Made by a program: the position numbers and the translations under genes
Notes under the pieces: generated by a model
Told to the model about the DNA's origin: nothing
The model's database searches: none
What the model saw: only the letters and a program-made list of their open reading frames with translations
Assembly (NCBI GenBank): GCA_036873135.1
Contig: JAPTYO010000001.1
Location: 39,084,774-39,148,773, forward strand
Source of the DNA: Clarkia xantiana subsp. parviflora
Lineage: Eukaryota > Streptophyta > Magnoliopsida > Myrtales > Onagraceae
DNA length: 64,000 bases
Reading direction: 5' to 3'
Shown: one piece after another, positions 45,173 to 55,599 of the stretch
How the letters are laid out: every line of letters starts with the position of its first letter
How positions within the stretch are numbered: the first letter of the stretch is position 1

Positions 45173-48100
45173 GTGAGGTGGGGCGGGTCACATCCCGAAG
45201 AGGTGGAAAACCCAAGGAAAAGGCCCGGGCTTCCCAGGAAATCCCCGGCAAACAAAAGAGCAGGAGGCCAAGCTCCAGCTGGGAGCCAGTCGGGACCCTC
45301 CCACATCCCAAGAGCTACTTCCGTAGCTTCATCCATACCGACTGACAATGTGCCCAACGCACAGCACAGAGAGCCAAAGGACAAACACCACGCGCATCCA
45401 CCTGGTTTCGAGCCAGAAATGCACGAGGATGAATCCCAAACAGAGATGCCACAAGGCGAACAAAGACCGGGGGGAAAACCCGATGCCCACCGTTACTCCA
45501 GCAATGATGGCTGCGCTGGAAGAGTTACTCGCATTCCGCGAGTCTCTAAAAAACTAAGGATACGCAGCTCAGCCACCTCCGGCCAACCAACAGTATGCTG
45601 CGCCAGCAAGAGAGATGTCGCAAGACACTACTCGCTATGGCAATCCTTTCCAGGGCGGAAACCAACACGCAAGATATGAACCTGCACGGTCATACACTCC
45701 TTTCCAAGGAGCCCAACAGTGGAGGAGCGAAAGGCAGCCCCCATTCTACCACCCACAGCAGCCAACAAGAGATGATCCTTTTCATGCCACAAGCAGGGAT
45801 CAATCTGACATCTACCACAACAATGGTCAGCAAAATCCTTCAACAGGTTATACTAAACCTGTAAAAGGGTTTACCGCCGAGATTTTAGAAGAAATGGTGG
45901 AGAAGAAGATGAAGGAAGCAAAAATGAAAGGTATGCACGCTCTTGAAGAAAGGGCGTCACATCCATTCGCTGACCACTTGGTGAACAGTCGCGTCCCAGA
46001 CGCACTGTATCGAATTGGAGGGGACCTCTACCGGGGAAAATGAGACCCAGTTGAACACGTGCAAAAGCACGAGGCCTCTCTGCTAGGCAGAACGAAGAAC
46101 CCACACCATTTCGCAATGACATTTTCACAAACTCTTGCCGGGACAGCAGTGCACTGGTTCTTCTCACTACCATCCGGAAGTGTTACTTCATGGGCGGACC
46201 TAAAGGCCAAGTTCATTCAACGATACATGGGCGAGCGCACATTGTTGAAAGGGGCAAACGCTCTGGACGACGTCCAACAACAAAACGAAGAATCCCTTGC
46301 CGACTACTACGTCCGCTTCAATCAAAACATTTCTGACATTCAGGGAAACCTGACTGAAGGAGAAATTGTTCGAGCATTCATTCGAAACCTCGGACGAAGA
46401 GGCAATGCCCTAGCTGAAAAAATGGCAAAGCGCCCAGCGGAATCCATGGAGGAGTTAGCCGCAAGACTCAAAGAATACATAGATCTCGAAAGGTTCAGAA
46501 GCCAGAACAAGGCAAAAATCGCTGCAGCAAAGGCAAAAGATAATCCAAAGCAGAACCAACCAAAACCACACTCAAGTGGTCAACAAGGAAGACATTGGCA
46601 ACCTCAGCCGAAAAGACCCTTTCAAGGAGATTTTCAGAAGCCAAAGGAAGTAAATCTTGCCGACTGCATTCCCTTGAATGCCCCGCTGTCTGTAATTTTG
46701 AAAGAGATGAAGGACGCGAATATGTGGAGAGAACCAAACAACTTCAGGAATGGCCCACTGGGAAGAGACAAGGACAAGTGGTGTGAAAACCACGAGGTCT
46801 TTGGCCACGAGACCGATAGCTGTGTCAGTCTGCGCTTCCGAATTAACAACTTCGTCCTCAAAGGCGAATTGAAACAGTTTGTCGATCAAGGCAGCAACCC
46901 CCCGAGAAAGGCTCAACCAGAGTCATCAAAAAGAGGAAACAAGGGAAAAGAGAAGGTCAATGACAATCCTCCGCCAGCTAAGCGAGGTGTAATCAACATC
47001 ATACACGGAGGGCCTTCCGCCGGAGGACAAGTATCTAATGCTCGGGACATTTATGCGTCCCAAGCAGCAACACTGCCAAAGTACGGAAAGCGCAAGCAAC
47101 CTGAGCAAGAAGACGCATTCATCCAATTCTCCAGGGAAGACTTAAAGCATATCGTTTACCCCCACGATGATGCTTTAGTCGTAACCATGGACATTGACGG
47201 GTACGATATGAAAAGAATTCTTGTCGATGGTGGAAGCTCTGCTGACATTCTGCATGTCAGAGTCCTGGAGCAACTAGGAAAGTCTGTCAAGGACTTGTCC
47301 CCAGGAACCTTCTCATTAGTCAGCTTCGCCGGAGCAGCTACACAACCTCTGGGTACAATCACACTTCCTGTCATCCTTGGCCAGGGGTGGAGAGCATTAC
47401 ATATCAACGTCACTTAAGTAGTTGTAGAATCTCTCGGAGCCTACAACGGAATCTTGGGACGAACAACGATCAATCCCTATGTGATCGTGCCCTCCACCGT
47501 CCACCAAAAGATGAAGTTCCCGACGGAACACGGGATTGGGGAAGTGCTTGGCGATCAGATAATCGCAAGACGTTGTTACGTCAATGCCTTGAGAGCAAAG
47601 CACCAATACCATGTGGCCATGATAAATTCCTTCAAGAGGCAGAAAGTTGTCGATGAAAGAAAGAAGCAACTAATGGAACAAGCCATTACAGTTTGGAACC
47701 CGCAAGAAAGCATCCAGTTCTCACCATGGCACTAGATTTGGCTCGTTAAGCAGGGAGAAGACGAGCCAATCATGGAATACTTCATCAGATTTGCCTCCAA
47801 CGCCTCAACCGCGAAAGCAACAAGAGAAGAAGTGATAAGCGTGTTCTATGCAAACATGAACGCCAAATCTTTCCTTCTCTTTGGACGAACTCATGGATGG
47901 CGAACAACAAAAACCATGGCAGATTTAAAGGATAAGCTCGAGACAGCAGTCTCATGCGAACAAGAACTGAGGTGGGGTACACCCCTCAGTTGGGACAAAG
48001 GAGTTCGAACAAATATGAACAAACAGGAAGGCGCAAGCATCAAAATCGACAATATCTTCACACCGCTAAACACGGTGGCCGAAGACATTTACGTCAAACT

Positions 48101-48311
48101 GCTGGAAAACAAGCTCCCAAGTCCACTTGTCCCAGAGACAGCTTTCTTGGGCAGCAACATCAGAGAATGGTGCAAGTACCATAAAACTTGGGGGCACAAC
48201 ACAAACATGTGTCTACCACTAATGCAGGAAATTGAAGAGTGCATCGCACTAGGGGCATTAAGGCGATTTGTTGCAACCGGTTCCGCGACATGGTCATCAA
48301 ACCAGCTATAA
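45173..48311 (+). pseudogene. element 2 Gag-protease-Gag' polyprotein, decayed
   Basis: The Pro-rich N-terminus (45173 to about 45470) is in a different frame from the rest, so a frameshift lies near 45470. The main frame then runs to TAA or equivalent at 48309-48311 with stops at 45555-45557, 46041-46043, 47415-47417 and 47733-47735. Visible in order: a Gag core with HWFFSLPSGSVTSW and ESLADYYVRFNQNI; first knuckle WCENHEVFGHETDSC (46779-46823); protease ILVDGGSSADIL near 47218-47250; the tail HGIGEVLGDQIIARRCYV; then a second Gag-like block with IMEYFIRFASNAS, NIFTPLNTVAEDIYVKLLEN and second knuckle WCKYHKTWGHNTNMC (48168-48212). The same layout as element 1 shows the doubled Gag is a family trait. 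It is inactive. Confidence 0.85.
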
Positions 48312-48894
48312 TGAAACGGGAGAAACAACTATCTTTTAGATTACTTTGCGCATTCCTACTATTTCTAGTATAATCAATGTAAATACACGCAAGTATCTAA
48401 TAAAGTCAATCTACGTTTGTAGGTACACACTTATCTCTTGCACGCTATTTTTTGGATTAAACGCGAAGCAACAAAACTATGCGCCTATTATCTACTTCAA
48501 TAATCCAAGAAATTATGACATGTGCAAGCAAAATCTATTATGCGTTATGTCAACGCTTACCATCAGCAACAACCTACTCATATTGACGACTACATCGAAA
48601 GGCGTCATCATGGAATCAAAAACTTGGAAGTACATGCTACACTACGATTACTACTCAGGAATTACACCAAGTAGTAACCTATGCACAAAAATCTACTTCA
48701 ACAATACAAGCTACGCATTGTGTTCAAGGAGGGACTTATGGTATACAACACCAACATATCTACTGTCTACACCAACAAGGAGTTTATTTCTCCATTCATA
48801 ATACAGGCGTCTATCTCAAGAAGGTGCCGGCAACACAAAGCCATCAAACTATGTGCACAATCAACTTATATACCGCAATGACAACCTGCGGATT

Positions 48895-49093
48895 TACTAT
48901 CAAAACGACGACTATTCAGGGCGTCAACTACAAGCAATATCTTGGATTAACACCAAGACCTACTATCAAAACGACGACTATTCAGGGCGTCAACTACAAG
49001 CAATATCTTGGATTAACACCAAGACCTACTATCAAAACGACGGCTATTCAGGGCGTCAGCTACAAACAATATCTTGGATTAACACCAAGACCT
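48895..49093 (+). repeat. 66-bp tandem repeat, three copies
   Basis: The unit is TACTATCAAAACGACGACTA, TTCAGGGCGTCAACTACAAG, CAATATCTTGGATTAACACC, AAGACC. The third copy has a few changes. The 66-bp length keeps all frames open. Confidence 0.95.
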
Positions 49094-49784
49094 ACTACCA
49101 AAATACCTTGGAATAACGCCAAGGCCTACTATCAAAATAGCATGTTGTGGTATCCTCTTTTTTAAAAAAAGACAAGCCCCATGTTTACTTCTAAAAAATG
49201 ACATGCTGTGACATCTCTGGTTAGAGGCAAATCCTCATGTTCATAGCCATTCCCTGGATTCAGAACAGGATGGGCGTACGGGGCTGATCACCCCTTAAGT
49301 GACGGAAGTTCTCTGTTTAGACAACGACCCCACTCTATAATAAGTGTGTATATCCTGTTTAGGGTTCACTCTTCATGGCGATTGTCCTCTGTCTAGACGA
49401 CACTCCCATATTACGAATGCCATCAGGGTTCGTTTTATACGGCAAAAGTCCTCTGGTTAAGATGACAATTCCGTACTACAGATTTTCAAACCGTGTTGCA
49501 TGGTTCCTGGACGCAGAAAGCATGCATCACAATTCATATTCTCAAAAAAGTGTTACATGGTCCCTGGACGCAGGAATCATGTATCACAAATATTTTTTCA
49601 AATATTTTACCAAAAAATTTTGCCAAATATTTTATCAAGTATGTTATGTATCAAACACCTTTCCAAAAAATTTATCAACACGGTTTTTTGGATGTATCAC
49701 ATACAATGTCAAAATATTTTTTCAAATATTTTACCAACAACCTTTTTAGGGTTCGCCAAATGCTTCTTCAAAAACTAAAATGTT

Positions 49785-50115
49785 TTTACGTATGCTTCCC
49801 CAACGCGGGTTGATACACGCTGGCAGGTGCGCACCCTGTTTAAAACTCATAAAATTTACAAGTCGGGTCTTGTACAACGTCGCCTTAGAGTGGAACTAAG
49901 AGACGGTATAAACTAGTATCTTGCTTAGCTAAGATAACATCTCTCAAATAATACTTTTACGTATGTTTCCCCAACGCGGGTTGATACACGCTGGCAGGTG
50001 CGCACCCTGTTTAAAACTCATAAAATTTACAAGTCGGGTCTTGTACAACGTCGCCTTAGAGTGGAACTAAGAGACGGTATAAACTACTATCTTGCTTAGC
50101 CAAGATAACACCTTT
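49785..50115 (+). repeat. direct duplication, ~168 bp x2
   Basis: Copies at about 49785-49950 and 49952-50115 both read TTTTACGTATG-TTCCCCAACG, CGGGTTGATACACGCTGGCA, CACCCTGTTTAAAACTCATA, AAGTCGGGTCTTGTACAACG and ACTAAGAGACGGTATAAACT. They are nearly identical, so the duplication is recent. Confidence 0.92.
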
Positions 50116-51477
50116 CAAACACACTACTTGTTGAGAAATATTGCTATACGCAAAAATACTTGGCAGGTTGCAACACATATAGCGGCAAGCTATTCAGGAA
50201 AGAAGGGCAATATGCATAATGCATCATGCAAACAATCAGGAGAACTTCTCAACTTATCAATCAGGAAGTGGCTATCGGTCACGACTGCAGGGACTATGTC
50301 TACGATACTAGTCATCCACATTCAATAAACACAGACTCGGCGGAACAAGCAGAAGTTGCCACCGTCATCTCCAAACAAAACCTATAGTGCGCAAGTCGCA
50401 ACATCCTATGCTCTACCCATCTCGCCATGCCTTGGAGTCTAGCCAAGAGGGGCGATCACAACACTTAACAATACGCGACGTACAGTCGCAACTACGGACA
50501 TCATGTTCATCGTTTAAGGATATATATCCTATCTCTCAAGTCCAAAGCATATGGACAACATAGATAACTCAAGGTATGAAATATTAATAACAAGTTATCA
50601 CATAATTACTATGGAAAACAGGTCTAGGTGACGAAATATCATGCAAGCAAAAGCATGAACAAAGAATTGTCAACATTAACCCATTCACAAAGGGTTCAAC
50701 ATGCTGGAAGCAGATAGCCCAACAGCAACCAAGAGCCTACGTCATCTCTAAGGACTTATGGCAAAGAGTTCATAATGTCAACAACAAATGCAAGAATGAT
50801 TGTTTCAACATTCAGCACAACATAGCTCTTCAACATAAGGGTGACAATCAGCAATCAACAAACACTTATCTCAGTAGGAGTAACGCTCCTCCTTGGGCCG
50901 GTCCCTCGACCGGGGGGCAGAAGACACCTCTGCACAACCCTCAACTCTATTTCCTTTATTACAAGAAGGAATTAGCACGGTCATACTCAGCATAAAGAAC
51001 TAAGAATCGCTCGAGGAACGCGCCCCTGCGTCGGATCTTTCGAGAATTATGCTAAGAACAGAAACTGCAAGCCAACGATATCCGGGAAAATGCTATCAAC
51101 AATCCAGTCAGTGCGCAAACACGCACCAACACTTATTTAAGCACTTATGCAACAGACGCTCCATGCGAGACAATCGCATACGTACAAGACTTATTAGTCT
51201 TCGTGCAACAAGTAACAAGCATCGCGCAAGGGGGGCAACCTCTTCAACACATTAACCTTGCATGACAACACCGAGCGCATACTCGCAGCATACAAGATTA
51301 CAATGGTGGATTATTTTCTAAGTGTTTCCATGTACGTGCATACATGTCGACAAGAATGCATGTCGACAAGGAGAAAAATATTCTCTAAGTATTTCCATGT
51401 ACGTACGTACGTGTCGACAAAGATGGATTGCGCACAGCGAGTAGCTATGCCTCCTAATCACACCTACAATGCTCATC

Positions 51478-52430
51478 GACAAAGCCAACACGCGTATCAA
51501 AGCCAACGCGCGTATCAAAGCCAACGCGCGTATCAAAGCCAACGCGCGTATCAAAGCCAACGCGCATATCAACATCAATGCGCGTATCAAGGTTAACGCG
51601 CGTATCAACATCAATGCGCGTATCAAGGTTAACGCGTGTATCAACATCAATGCGCGTATCAAGGTTAACGCACGTATCAACATCAATGCGCGTATCAAAG
51701 TTAACGCGCGTATCAACATCAATGCGCGTATCAAAGTTAATGCGCGTATCAACATCAATGCGCGTATCAAGGTTAACGCGCGTATCAACATCAATGCGCG
51801 TATCAAAGTTAACGCGCGTATCAACATCAATGCGCGTATCAAAGTTAATGCGCGTATCAAGGTTAACGCGCGTATCAACATCAATGCGCGTATCAAGGTT
51901 AACGCGCGTATCAACATCAATGCGCGTATCAAAGTTAACGCGCGTATCAACATCAATGCGCGTATCAAGGTTAACGCGCGTATCAACATCAATGCGCGTA
52001 TCAAAGTTAACGCGCATATCAACATCAATGCGCGTATCAATGTTAACGCGCGTATCAACATCAATGCGCGTATCAAGGTTAACGCGCGTATCAACATCAA
52101 TGCGCGTATCAAAGTTAACGCGCGTATCAACATCAATGCGCGTATCAAGGTTAACGCGCGTATCAACATCAATACGCGTATCAAGGTTAACGCACGTATC
52201 AACATCAATACGCGTATCAAAGTTAACGCGCGTATCAACATCAACGCGCGTATCAACATCAACGCGCGTATCTACATCAATGCACGTATCAAAGTCAACG
52301 CGCGTATCAAAAGTCAACGTGCGTATCAAAAGTCAACGCGCGTATCAAAAGTCAACGCGCGTATCAAAAGTCAACGCACGTATCAATAAGTCAACGCGCG
52401 TATCAAAAAGTCAACGCACGTGACCAAGTT
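51478..52430 (+). repeat. 36-bp (2 x 18) satellite-like array
   Basis: About 950 bp of head-to-tail units, mostly AACGCGCGTATCAACATC followed by AATGCGCGTATCAAGGTT (or AAAGTT). Both ends drift to simpler 18-20 bp units (AACGCGCGTATCAAAGCC at the left, AAGTCAACGCGCGTATCAAA at the right). The length is a multiple of three, so two forward and two reverse frames stay open for 280-310 codons. These are not genes. Confidence 0.97.
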
Positions 52431-53846
52431 CCACGCACATGGTAAAGTTGGTACATACCATGGAAGGAACTAACATCCTAAGGAGCTATCATGCAAACGG
52501 GGGATTAACGCGACAAACCGTAAGAATCGAACGCGGCAACGCTTAAGGAAAATTTTTTCTACGGCATCAAGACGACAAGTGACTATGCCTAAAATTATTG
52601 GGCAATCCCCGTCAACCAAAAAACCCGCCAAGAAGGAAAATCATGCATATCGACCAAAAAAGCTTCTACACGAAGATACAAGGAATTCTACATCAAATAC
52701 CCACGGAAATGGAAAATCGCCTAAATTATGGACAAACGACGATAATGATGGCAATCAATCAGCAATTACTCGACGTATAAACATCAACAAGCAGTCCCAC
52801 ATGTCGACAATGAAAAATGACTTAAACAAACAACAACACGGTGACATCGGCATTCAAGTCGAAGCTGTCCTAAGAATTCGAGTTTCCAAACTACCTCAAA
52901 ACATGACGAAAAGTATCCCAATGGACTCCCCTCGTCGAGACGATTCCGGAAAGGTAAGGACCGCGACGAGACGAGGCCGGGAAGGCGGCGCGTGGGCCAC
53001 ACGCTCCGGCGGAGGTGCCTCTCACGCGGCGGCGCGTGAGGGCGCGTGCGGGATCTTCTGGCGGCTCCGAAGGCGGCGCTGGAATCCTTGGGATGAACCG
53101 AGTCGAATGGTGGTGTCAACTTCCAAAAACAAGCCAAAAATCAGACTCGAAACTGTCAGAATGTATCTAAGCTCCACGACGGCGAAGAAATTTTGAACAC
53201 AAAAGCAATTTCGGGAAATGGTGAATGAATTACCTGCAAAGGGAATGGAATGGTGAATTCCCAAGATGCTGGAAGGATAAATGGGGATGTGTGTATTTAC
53301 AAATCCCAAAGAGATGCTTTGTGGATAAGGATCAAAGGATTAGTTTACCTACATTCAAGACTAAACCCCTACGGTATACTCTACCCTCTCCTCTTAAAAT
53401 ATCTATTCCTATGCATGTCTTGACATTGCACGTATCAAATCCATTACTATACACGTATGTTGCAATCACATGATTCATGATTCGGTAATCACTTAGTCAT
53501 TTTAGAAACGTACGACTTCTATTTCTTGTATTGCGTAATTACAATCTTGCCATGACTATTACCTATACATGCGTATCGATAGAGGCATGCTCGCATAATA
53601 TATTATCAATTGCCTATGTCTCCGACGATAACCATACTTGCGCATATACATTTCCTATTGCACTAACCATGATGATAGGAAACAAAGTCATTTGGTCGGA
53701 AAATCAAACGACGGACGAAATCAAGATGCTTGCGTCCGACCAACGATCAAAACCGAAAGGTTAGCGTCAAACTCGAATTGGACAAATATCCTAACTTAAA
53801 ATAGAGTCAATAAAGGTTCTAAACCGTTACTTGACTCGGGGGCAAG
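52431..53846. other. element 2 sequence between the 36-bp array and the 3' LTR
   Basis: 52579-53196 is open but compositionally simple and unrecognised. 52950-53100 is GC-rich with GGCGGCGCGTG words, at the place corresponding to the GC-rich stretch of element 1. The last 60 bases repeat the element 1 words AAAATAGAGTCAAT and TTGACTCGGGGGCA before the LTR. Confidence 0.5.
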
Positions 53847-54700
53847 TGATGGATAAATGTCCAATTCGGGTTCGTATTTACATTTCGGGCCTCGTAAACG
53901 TGTCAAAAATTACATCTCGGTTTAAAAACATCTCCCACGGTATCAAAACGGTCCGGAAGCGCATTTACGCGCGTCCGGACCGGACCTCCGGGTTGCGCGT
54001 CAATCCGGAGGTCCGGGTTGCGCGGCAATCCGGACCTCGCCGAATTGCCCAAATTCGACGAGGTCCGGATTGCCCTACGGGTATCGCGCGACTACCGTAT
54101 CCGCGATTACCGTTGCGTGCAGAGAAGTCAAGTTCGCACATTACCAATATGGATGACGGTTACCGCATGATCTTGAACCGTCATCAAATCGCTCTAAAAC
54201 CGGGCCCGGTCCCAAGAAAGCCTATAAATAGGAGGTCTTGGTCACCCATTTTCACACATTCTCTCATTTGCCCAACTTTGGTATTTTGAGCTCTGACTTC
54301 TCTCTAGAAACTCTCTCTCTCTAGAAATTACCTTTTTGCCATCATAGTGACTTAAGCATCGGAGAGGGCTCCGCTAGCACCACCCCCCCTCTCCGTGCTA
54401 GCATTGGTCCTTCGTGCAGGAACCGTCGCCCAGACATTCAGACTTGTGCACAAACCACCGCTTTCCGAGACTCAGACATTTCCTTGAGACACAACCTTAC
54501 CGAGACACATCCGTACCGAGACTCAGACCTCATACGGGAGCAAATCCGAACACTCGTCAGTGGCCCAACCTCCTCCTGACGGAAGGGTTACAGCCCAAAA
54601 GCCCGCACAACCACGCGAACAGACGCGTCCTTACGACCTTGTTCATCCCGGACGCAACATGTACCCTCAACTCCTGGGATATGCGAGTCCAGATTTAACG
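53847..54700 (+). repeat. 3' LTR of element 2
   Basis: Starts TGATGGATAAATGTCC. It contains GGTCCGGA-rich duplications at 53950-54070, a TATA box (TATAAATA, 54223-54230) and the block GACTTAAGCATCGGAGAGGG (54350-54370), which element 1 LTRs also have downstream of their TATA box. The end is set near TTTAACG at 54700 by comparison with TAACA in element 1 and is uncertain. Confidence 0.65.
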
Positions 54701-55599
54701 TTGTGGGTTCGCTCCGCATGTGTATATATATATTATATAAAATATGTGTGTAATATAAAACATAACAAAACAATAATTAAATTATAATGAATTTGATGAT
54801 TTGAACCTAAATTTGTAATTTATTATTCGAATTTCGAGTTGAATTTAGTTATAGTAAATGTAGAGTTTAAAGTTTAAAATTTGTAATAATATATATTATG
54901 TCTATCGTGGGGCAATCCGCCCCGCCCTACGAGATATATAAAATGTATACGGATTGACCATATTGACCCTTAAAGCGTGTTTGGATTGGCGATATCCGCC
55001 CCGCCTGCTCATCGACGCTCCTAGTATAAATTAAAGTTTTACTTTTTCATACTTTTAAAGTTTTACTTATGTTACAATCAAGTCCACCATAGTATTAAAA
55101 AAAGCAAAAGCATGGTGCTCCCAAAGCATAGTAGAAAAATCCCCATGTTTTCGCCACTAATTTTTTTATTTTTCTATTGCCCTAAAGGTGAACCCCATAG
55201 GGAAATTGATATTATTAATAGTATGATACACATCTTAGGTGTAGTTAAAAAAATTCATACTTTTTCATACTTTTAAAGTTTTACTTATGTTACAATTAAG
55301 TTCACCATAATATTAAAAAAACCAAAAGCATGGTGCTCCCAAAGCATAATCCAGTGAAAATACGGAGTAGGGACGAAGTTATGAATTTTGTTCAAAAAAG
55401 AATTGAAGTATGGACAAATAATATATGTAAAATAATTTTAGGGGCAAATAAACATTTTGTGTAAGATTGCAAGTCTGGAGGAGAGGGAGCTCTGAATTTC
55501 TTCGCGGATCTTCAGTCGAATCGAACAGATTCGTATAGAAACCGAAGTTCAAATTCAGCCAACGGAGCAGCAGTGAGATCGATCAATTGGGAGACTGAG
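54701..55599. other. intergenic region before UNC-50, with a direct repeat
   Basis: AT-rich. A segment of about 90 bp at 55040-55130 (ACTTTTAAAGTTTTACTTAT, then AGCAAAAGCATGGTGCTCCC and AAAGCATA) recurs at 55260-55352 with few changes. The UNC-50 promoter and leader occupy roughly the last 150 bases. No gene is supported. Confidence 0.6.

Larger units (their letters stand above)
48312..51477. other. element 2 non-coding region
   Basis: No protein is supported. 48895-49093 has three 66-bp units and 49785-50110 a duplicated segment of about 168 bp, annotated separately. Around 49200-49560 a degenerate repeat with GTCCTCTGTCTAGACGAC-like words recurs. A purine tract GACCGGGGGGCAGAAG lies near 50910. 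Reverse transcriptase, RNase H and integrase were looked for in the open frames and not seen. Confidence 0.6.
45128..54700 (+). mobile_element. LTR retrotransposon, element 2: 5'-truncated relative of element 1
   Basis: No 5' LTR was found. The internal region starts right after the CGAG element and the 3' LTR begins at 53847 (TGATGGATAAATGTCC) after the tract GACTCGGGGGCAAG. The polyprotein has the same order as element 1 (Gag, zinc knuckle, protease, second Gag with zinc knuckle) but clearly different protein sequence, so the two are old relatives, not copies of one insertion. It carries one frameshift and four stops. A long non-coding part (48312-53846) contains several tandem repeats. No reverse transcriptase and no antisense gene were recognised. 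The 3' end near 54700 is judged by likeness to the element 1 LTR end and is approximate. Confidence 0.75.

Noticed and set aside
51318..52423. Four long open frames of 281-314 codons, two on each strand
   Set aside because: They are the translation of an 18/36-bp repeat whose length is divisible by three. The peptides are pure repeats without initiation context.
52579..53196. 205-codon forward frame in element 2 as a gene
   Set aside because: Low-complexity, no family likeness, and it runs into a GC-rich untranslated stretch. No equivalent exists in element 1.
53831..54289. 152-codon frame at the start of the element 2 LTR
   Set aside because: It crosses the LTR boundary and TATA box and reads GGTCCGG duplications. 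It has no family match.
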